From positions 1 to 11,466 of the forward strand of contig JBGSYN010000029.1 of NCBI GenBank assembly GCA_041750975.1: DNA of 11,466 nucleotides, read 5' to 3'. The notes under the pieces are model-generated. The model ran no database searches, was not told the origin of the DNA, and saw only the letters and a list, made by a program, of their open reading frames with translations. The stretch is from JBGSYN01 sp041750975. Its GTDB lineage: Bacteria > Pseudomonadota > Alphaproteobacteria > Geminicoccales > Geminicoccaceae. Positions 6,536-11,466 of the stretch are shown one piece after another. Both the position numbers and the translations under genes were made by a program. Within the stretch, counting starts at the first letter, position 1. Every line of letters begins with the position of its first letter.

Positions 6536-6748
6536 TTACGGCAGTTTGTGGCGGATGTTCCTGCCACGCCGACCATCGCCGAGGACGGACGCGGCAAGAT
6601 CCGTGAGACCGAGAACGTCGTCCAGTTCGCGATAGGCGAGCAAACCACCGTCGGAAGAGATGCGAGCACCGTGGAACTCGAGCTTGATCCGGCGGTCGAA
6701 ACCGAGCCTCAGAAGAGGCTCTCGGCTTTCACCCGTCGCGTTCGCCAT
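6536..6748 (-). pseudogene. N-terminal remnant of an IS1380-family transposase
   Basis: A 70-residue frame. Its middle, IKLEFHGARISSDGGLLAYR then ELDDVLGLTDLA, is the conserved beginning of IS1380-family transposases (the F-x-G-x-x-x-SSDGG-x-L-x-x-x-E pattern). Full transposases of this family are over 400 residues. Here homology ends at about GRNIRH, near 6545, and the frame stops immediately at 6536-6538. The DDE core and the far end of the element are absent between here and vapC. The leader side of the element probably extends right to about 6840, where CCCCTATTTCCCATTTGACG (reading on the minus strand) may be near the terminal repeat; that boundary is a guess. The transposase is non-functional and marks a past insertion and deletion next to the Sir2-HerA operon. 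Confidence 0.8.
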
Positions 6749-6853
6749 TCCAGCCCCGCCCTGTCGCCTCTATCATGCTGAATAACATAGCAAAATCGGC
6801 CGCAGGCGTCAGCAAAATGCAGCGTCAAATGGGAAATAGGGGCTTACATGAAG

Positions 6854-6898
6854 CGGTCGAACCATCCTGTTTTTGGCTTGTTGGTCCGGTCGAGCCAT
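6854..6898 (+). repeat. Pair of near-identical 12-mers upstream of sir2
   Basis: CGGTCGAACCAT (6854-6865) and CGGTCGAGCCAT (6887-6898) differ at one base. Their starts are 33 bp apart, about three helical turns. They lie on one side of the putative sir2 promoter and could be tandem regulator-binding sites, or debris of the IS1380 element or insertion junction. Confidence 0.35.
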
Positions 6899-6907
6899 AT
6901 TGTCCAA

Positions 6908-6937
6908 TTGACGAACAGTCAAAATAATAGCGAGAAT
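6908..6937 (+). promoter_or_regulatory. Possible promoter of the sir2-herA operon
   Basis: TTGACG (6908-6913) is a good -35 hexamer. GAGAAT (6932-6937), 18 bp further on, is a weak -10. The region AAAATAATAG between them is locally AT-rich. It would give a leader of about 45-50 nt before the sir2 ATG. No other candidate in the gap scores better by eye. Confidence 0.35.
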
Positions 6938-6991
6938 ACGTAGATAGCAGACCACCGAGACGTTAGAAGCGCGGGTGTCCCATAGTTTCCG

Positions 6992-8362
6992 ATGACGGAT
7001 AATTGCAGATATCAGCTTTTGTCGCCTCTTTCCGCTGGAGAGAGTGATGACCTCCTAGCTGGAAAAAGCGAAGAAGACGGACTGAGACGCCTTCAGGCGT
7101 TGCTCGCTGACTGGCTTCGAATGGAGAACGTGGTTGTCCTCACAGCAGCGGGATGCTCCGTAAGTGCGGGTGGCAGGCTGATGGCTGGTCCTGCTACAAA
7201 TAACCTCGAATGTCTAGTAGTAGATGCCGTCGAAAAATGCCCGGTTTCCGCGAATGCGATATCCATACTGGATTGGAAAAAGCAAAACGACTTTGGCCGG
7301 GGAAATTTCGAAAACTGGCTAAGTTATTTATTTAATACGTCTGATCTGACGGAAGCCCCGAACTCTCCCATCCAATCTGTGTCCTGGAAAGACAATTGCA
7401 CATTAGGAGCCGACGAAGTCACGAAACTCCAAGGATACATTGAAAAAGCGATTTACGCCGAGTGCGCGCTGGAGCTGGATAAAGCAGAGCTGTCAAAGGG
7501 AGCCCAACAGCGAAGCTCAGGTCATATACCTTTCCTCGCAAAATTGATTGCGAGAGAGGCTAATCTCGGACGAACGCATCTTTTCACAACCAACTATGAC
7601 ACGCTTTTCGAGCAAGCCATGGAAGAGCTGGGCGTCCAGTATTTCGATGGGTTCTCCGGAAAGGCGGATTCACGATTCGACCCATCAGTTTATGGCCTAG
7701 ATATCTACTACCCGGGAGATATCTCCGAGGGACGCGTACGCCGTTTCGACAAATTTCTCCAATTCTACAAGCTTCACGGGTCAATTCATTGGCATGAGGA
7801 CAGAGATCGGAGATACCGCGCTCAGCATCGATCGCTTTCTTTCGCCCGGCCATATCGCGAAGCGTCGACAGAGGAGAAAGCTGAGATGCTTCAGAGTGCC
7901 GACTTCGATCATATCCGCTCATTCGGCATTCTTCCTACATCGAAGAAAATGACCAAAACGTTGGATATGCCGTACGCACATTTGTTTCGGTTGTTCCATG
8001 CACGTCTTAACCAGCCGCAGACATTTCTTATGGTTATAGGATACGGTTTCGGCGATGAGCACGTCACGCGCATAATCGAAACGGCCCTCATGAACCCTTC
8101 ATTGGTTATGTTCGTCGTAGAGCCGAATCCTGGCAGTCCCGTAGTGGATCGGATCAAAAATTATCAGGGCTTAGGGCAAAGGGCCCTTATTCTCTCTCAA
8201 CGTGTTTCTAAAGGCGAAAATTGTACCTACAACGTTGCCACTTTCGATGATTTTGCCCGCAACGTAATGCCTGATGTTAAGTGGCTCGAAGACTACCGGC
8301 GTTTACGCATCTTCGAGGAACAGATCAAAAAGACAGAAGACGGGCACGGGAGCAATGATTGA
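6992..8362 (+). CDS. sir2: SIR2-domain effector of a Sir2-HerA anti-phage system
   Basis: A 456-residue SIR2-like protein. The NAD-binding start is VVVLTAAGCSVSAGG (47-61). The catalytic-region motif FTTNYDTLFEQA (198-209) holds Asn201. LQFYKLHGSIHW (256-267) contains His262, the residue acting as general base in SIR2 NADases. MVIGYGFGDEHVTRII (347-362) is the closing nucleotide-binding block of defence SIR2 domains. In characterised Sir2-HerA pairs this subunit hydrolyses NAD+ during phage infection and assembles with hexameric HerA into a large complex, causing abortive infection. The first glycine of the usual GAG motif is alanine here (AAG). A stop at 6983-6985 prevents a longer start; no clear Shine-Dalgarno precedes this ATG. 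It overlaps herA by 8 nt. Base composition is less GC-rich than the flanks, which suggests transfer. Confidence 0.93.
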   Translation: MTDNCRYQLLSPLSAGESDDLLAGKSEEDGLRRLQALLADWLRMENVVVLTAAGCSVSAGGRLMAGPATNNLECLVVDAVEKCPVSANAISILDWKKQNDFGRGNFENWLSYLFNTSDLTEAPNSPIQSVSWKDNCTLGADEVTKLQGYIEKAIYAECALELDKAELSKGAQQRSSGHIPFLAKLIAREANLGRTHLFTTNYDTLFEQAMEELGVQYFDGFSGKADSRFDPSVYGLDIYYPGDISEGRVRRFDKFLQFYKLHGSIHWHEDRDRRYRAQHRSLSFARPYREASTEEKAEMLQSADFDHIRSFGILPTSKKMTKTLDMPYAHLFRLFHARLNQPQTFLMVIGYGFGDEHVTRIIETALMNPSLVMFVVEPNPGSPVVDRIKNYQGLGQRALILSQRVSKGENCTYNVATFDDFARNVMPDVKWLEDYRRLRIFEEQIKKTEDGHGSND

Positions 8363-10424
8363 ACAGCCGAGAGTCATCGGCCATGTCGTGTCTGTCCATG
8401 GATTTCGGCTTAAGGTCGAGCTTACTCCCGAATTCAAGTCCTCATCGCGTGCAACGTTGGATGGTGTGCAGCGGGCCGTAGCAATAAACTCGTTCCTTAC
8501 TTTCGATCTTGGGGCAGGCACATATGCCCTCGGCAATCTTACAGACTTGGAAGCTCGTGAAACATTTGATCCGGTAAAGGATGAGGAACTTTCGCTTGAA
8601 CTGACAAAACCAAGGCGAGTCGCCTCGGTTCAGTTGCTTGGCACTGTCAGGCAGCATAAGAAAATTGTTTGGCGATTTGATACCGGGATAACGGTACTTC
8701 CGACTCTCGACACCCCTGCTGAGGTCGCTGACCCCGATATCCTTGCAAGCGTTTTCGGACGCCCGCCAGAACGCAATAGGCCGCAAGGCTGGCAACTCGG
8801 CGCCTTCGATCATCCGATTGAGCTTGGCCATCAGACCGGCGATGAGAACACAAGTGTCAAGGCATCTTTCAATGACCTCTTTTCGCGTCCGCTCGCCGTT
8901 GTCGGCAATACTGGATCGGGTAAGTCATATACTGTTGCTAGTCTGGTTCGCGGCATCATTGAGAATGAACACATTACGACCGATGACAATTCTGAGCCGC
9001 ATGTCTTCATCTTGGATATTAACGGTGAATACGGAAATGCATTTTTGGACGCCGCTCAGGCTTCATACACGCGAGCGCCGAATAAGCTCTACCTAAATGG
9101 GGAAGAATTTTGCCTTCCAGCATGGCTTATGAACGGTGAAGAGGTATGCGACTGGCTGAACGCGTCCGAGGCGACACAAGAGCCTGTCCTAAAAGACTGG
9201 TGGGCGATTTCGAAATCAAGGTCCGCTCTGGGCTCTCCATTCGATCCTCTTTCGGTTGCTATTGGAAAGATTGACGCAGCTCTGGCTTGGCTAGATGGAA
9301 ATCAACCCGCTTCCAGTTTTATTCTTACCATAGATCATGCCAAGCAATATGCATCGCAACTAAATTGGGAAGAATTTGAAAAGGTCCCGAGGTGGAACGG
9401 CAGAAATACGAATGAATGGAGAAAAATAACGAACGATCGCGACGTACGTGAACTCCTGTCGAAATTCAGACAGGAGTTATATGATACTATTTTTGGGCGG
9501 CAGAACGAAGGTATCAATTTCGCGAAATCTGCCGACTCGCCGCGCTATATCGCGTTGCAGAAGTTTCGTGATCCAGAGTTGGTCGACCGATCTATAGACT
9601 ATGAAAGCAACCGGCGTATTGATCAATACCTGTTAACACTAAAGCTTCGTTTGCGGACCCGCCTCGATGACCGGCGTTGGCAGTCTTTCTTCTCCTTTGA
9701 AGACCTCTGTGTAAACAGCTTCGGGTCGTGGATGACGAAGATCGGGATTGGCGCGTCGCATGGCTCGAGGGTATCAATATTCGATCTGTCGATGTTGTCA
9801 TCCGAAGTCCTGCCATTTGCGTGTTCGTTGATTGGACGTATTCTTCTAGAAACGCGCGAGATGCTAAGGCCAGAAGTGCGCTATCGCCACCCGTGGGTTC
9901 TTGTTCTGGAAGAAGCTCACAATTATGCTCGTCCTCCGAGAGCAGTTGAGGATCGAAGTCTTGCGTTGTCCCGCCGCGCGTTCGAGCGTGTCGCGAAGGA
10001 AGGACGAAAATTCGGTCTCTCTTTGATAGTGGCAAGTCAAAGACCGAGTGAGATAAGCCCGACCATAATCAGCCAATGCGCTAACTTTTTTGCTCACCGT
10101 CTCCAGAATCCCGATGACATTGACCATTTTCGCCGCATCATTCCGAGGCAGGCGCAAAGGCTACTCGATCAAGTGACAGTACTTGCTTCTGGTGAGGCAA
10201 TCGTTTTTGGAAGTGCAGTACATGTCCCGTCTCGAGTTCAAATAAAGAAGCCTCGTCAAGAGCCTTGGAGCACAACAGCGGCCCCGTTTGCAGATTGGAG
10301 CGAAAACCACCAATTTCCGATGGCTGATGTTCTGCAATCATGGGGTCTGGCCGAGGAGAATAGCGATGATAAACTAAACACTTCCGAAAAACAAGATGAC
10401 TTAGACGACGATATTCCCTTCTAG
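8355..10424 (+). CDS. herA: HerA-type hexameric DNA translocase/ATPase with SSB-like C-terminal tip
   Basis: A 689-residue HerA/FtsK-superfamily ATPase. The N-terminal 130 or so residues (RVIGHVVSVHGFRLKVEL) form the HAS-barrel expected in HerA. Walker A is GNTGSGKSYT (184-193), the HerA motif ILDINGEYG spans 219-227, and Walker B is VLVLEEAH (515-522). RKFGLSLIVASQRPSEISP (551-569) and the following CANFFAHRLQNPDD are the sensor and arginine-bearing ending typical of the family. An insertion of about 200 residues (300-500) separates the ATPase halves. The last residues, EKQDDLDDDIPF, match the C-terminal tip of bacterial SSB proteins. The ATG at 8355 overlaps the sir2 stop, with GGGAG just upstream, so translation is coupled. 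In known systems HerA assembles with SIR2 and controls its NADase activity. Confidence 0.95.
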   Translation: MIEQPRVIGHVVSVHGFRLKVELTPEFKSSSRATLDGVQRAVAINSFLTFDLGAGTYALGNLTDLEARETFDPVKDEELSLELTKPRRVASVQLLGTVRQHKKIVWRFDTGITVLPTLDTPAEVADPDILASVFGRPPERNRPQGWQLGAFDHPIELGHQTGDENTSVKASFNDLFSRPLAVVGNTGSGKSYTVASLVRGIIENEHITTDDNSEPHVFILDINGEYGNAFLDAAQASYTRAPNKLYLNGEEFCLPAWLMNGEEVCDWLNASEATQEPVLKDWWAISKSRSALGSPFDPLSVAIGKIDAALAWLDGNQPASSFILTIDHAKQYASQLNWEEFEKVPRWNGRNTNEWRKITNDRDVRELLSKFRQELYDTIFGRQNEGINFAKSADSPRYIALQKFRDPELVDRSIDYESNRRIDQYLLTLKLRLRTRLDDRRWQSFFSFEDLCVNSFGSWMTKIGIGASHGSRVSIFDLSMLSSEVLPFACSLIGRILLETREMLRPEVRYRHPWVLVLEEAHNYARPPRAVEDRSLALSRRAFERVAKEGRKFGLSLIVASQRPSEISPTIISQCANFFAHRLQNPDDIDHFRRIIPRQAQRLLDQVTVLASGEAIVFGSAVHVPSRVQIKKPRQEPWSTTAAPFADWSENHQFPMADVLQSWGLAEENSDDKLNTSEKQDDLDDDIPF

Positions 10425-10871
10425 AAGGCATCGTCACGTAGTCGGAGGTGAATGTAGGATGTTGAATTTATTGGAAATACGGGTCCATGTGACGTTGTGG
10501 CGTTTCCTAAGCCGCTCTCGCTCTCTCTCGTTTGTTGTGACCCTGGTTGCGGGAGAATCGGGTCCATGAGACCCTTTGACGATTGAAGGTCGGGAGTATG
10601 GGGCTTTCTGTGCGCTTTTGAAGCTGACGACAGCCTCTGTCTGGCCAGCCTTTCCGGCGGGCAAGCGTGCGCTGGACCAAAGCAACGGGAGCGCTAACTG
10701 TTGATCTCTGCGACAGTGGTTGCCTCAACTACCAGAAAGGTCGAGTGACCGTATCTCGATGCGAGGCTTACGGGTTCGTTTCGTTGAGGTCGACTGCTGA
10801 CCACAACTCTTGATTGAAATAAGATAGGGGAGTATAAGCCTATCAAGCAGATCAATAGTGAGGAAACGAGA
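10425..10871. other. Intergenic region after herA
   Basis: This gap of 447 bp holds no gene I can support. A 10-bp direct repeat CGGGTCCATG occurs at 10480-10489 and 10559-10568; the second copy is part of a small hairpin (GGGTC and GACCC around CATGA, 10560-10574). A CT-rich run (CTCTCGCTCTCTCTCG) lies at about 10514-10529. Short open frames around 10600-10710 on both strands are not recognisable as protein. The right end contains the promoter and inverted repeats listed separately. Confidence 0.5.
10809..10847 (+). promoter_or_regulatory. Strong promoter with overlapping inverted repeats
   Basis: TTGATT (10810-10815), an exact 17-bp spacer and TATAAG (10833-10838) make a near-consensus sigma-70-type promoter, about 27-30 nt upstream of the gene at 10872. 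The -10 is bracketed by GATAGG (10823-10828) and its complement CCTATC (10839-10844). An outer pair, CTTGAT (10809-10814) and ATCAAG (10842-10847), also matches. This is the layout expected of an operator that blocks RNA polymerase. Confidence 0.6.
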
Positions 10872-11466
10872 ATGTCGAGAGTTTCACGAGCGCAGCGGAA
10901 TACTGCCGGGATCAATGGGGCGAAGTCGCAGGGGCCGGTGACGGTGGAGGGGAAGGCCAAGTCGAGCCGGAATTCGGTGCGGCATGGGGTTTTGAGTTCG
11001 ACGGTGGTGTTGAGCGAGGAGGAGATCCGGGTCGCGGAGGGTGTTCGGTATGGGTATGTGCGGCGGTATGGGCCGCAGGACCGGCTGGAGCTGGAGATCG
11101 TCGAGGGGCTGGTGGTGTCGATGATCAAGCTCAGGCGGCTCGATCGGCTGGAGTTGGAGGCGATGGAGCGGGCCGGCAGGGCGGATGACATGAACGAACC
11201 CGGCGAGCCCGCGATTACGAAAAGATACCCAACGCTTGCCACTCTCGGACGCTATCGGGGCCGGCTCAATCATGAGCTGAGACTGACCGAGAAGCGGTTG
11301 ATGACGTTGTTGCGGCATCGGCCCGAGGGAGGGAATGTGCTCGACCTCAGCGCCCCCCAGCTACGGTTTCTGGCCGATATGGCCGAACGGACGGAGCGCG
11401 AAAAAGCCAAGCTTGCGTCGGATCAGGCGGGCGAGGCGCCGGCTTCGAACCACCCTGTCACGAACG
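10872..11466 (+). CDS. Conserved hypothetical protein, N-terminal part
   Basis: Open to the window end without a stop (198 full codons visible), so the gene is partial. AGGAAACGAG (10861-10870) precedes the ATG closely and is a plausible ribosome site. The N-terminus is basic: INGAKSQGPVTVEGKAKSSR (14-33) then NSVRHGVLS. This fits the N-x-x-x-A-x-STGPxTxxGKxxSSxNAxxHGL pattern seen at the start of many uncharacterised accessory-genome proteins. After it comes a long charged helical region (EEEIRVAEGVRYGYVRRYGP, DRLELEIVEGLVVSMIKLRR) that looks like a helical bundle or coiled coil. Codon use is GC-rich, in contrast to sir2-herA. No enzyme motif is visible. I know of no demonstrated function for this pattern, and none is proposed. 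Confidence 0.75.
   Translation, partial: MSRVSRAQRNTAGINGAKSQGPVTVEGKAKSSRNSVRHGVLSSTVVLSEEEIRVAEGVRYGYVRRYGPQDRLELEIVEGLVVSMIKLRRLDRLELEAMERAGRADDMNEPGEPAITKRYPTLATLGRYRGRLNHELRLTEKRLMTLLRHRPEGGNVLDLSAPQLRFLADMAERTEREKAKLASDQAGEAPASNHPVTN

Noticed and set aside
10417..10428. Palindrome CCTTCTAGAAGG over the herA stop as a terminator
   Set aside because: No loop and no T-tract; half of it encodes the conserved C-terminal Phe and the stop codon, so it is probably coincidental.
10884..11318. Minus-strand proline/arginine-rich frame at the right end
   Set aside because: Antisense shadow of the partial conserved hypothetical gene, which has a promoter, a ribosome site and a recognisable N-terminal pattern.
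1..11466. CRISPR arrays, tRNA or rRNA genes, integrase gene
   Set aside because: No regularly spaced repeats, cloverleaf-like segments, rRNA sequence or tyrosine/serine recombinase motifs were seen on either strand.

Overview
The window looks like chromosomal DNA of a GC-rich alphaproteobacterium. The grounds are the overall composition, the codon use, and protein fragments of rhizobial/rhodospirillal flavour, such as a FrcA-like ABC ATPase tail and an IS1380-type transposase start. No species can be named from the sequence alone.

Positions 1-5089 carry ordinary-looking genes: the C-terminal half of an SDR oxidoreductase (+), a large DoxX-like membrane protein with a C-terminal HxH domain (-), an MFS transporter (-), a small four-cysteine zinc-ribbon protein (+), and an exported SAM hydrolase/DUF62 protein (-). 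A strikingly AT-rich intergenic stretch at about 2040-2465 stands out inside this GC-rich half.

Positions 5090-6991 look like a recombination-prone patch. They hold the C-terminal remnant of a FrcA-like sugar ABC-transporter ATPase, a perfect 11-bp palindrome, a complete vapBC toxin-antitoxin operon with its own operator-like sequence and terminator, and the N-terminal remnant of an IS1380-family transposase.

Positions 6992-10424 hold a two-gene operon, visibly less GC-rich than the flanks, encoding a SIR2-domain protein and a HerA/FtsK-type ATPase. This is the known Sir2-HerA anti-phage architecture, in which NAD+ depletion is the reported outcome. The genes overlap by 8 nt. The most interesting detail is the extreme C-terminus of HerA. 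It ends in an acidic tail finishing DDLDDDIPF, which is essentially the C-terminal tip of bacterial single-stranded DNA-binding protein (SSB). That suggests this HerA can dock onto SSB-interacting proteins or compete with SSB.

After a 447-bp gap with a well-formed promoter bracketed by inverted repeats, a conserved hypothetical gene begins at 10872 and runs off the end. Taken together, 5277-11466 reads as an accessory or defence patch (toxin-antitoxin, IS remnant, Sir2-HerA, hypothetical) next to core-like metabolism and transport genes.
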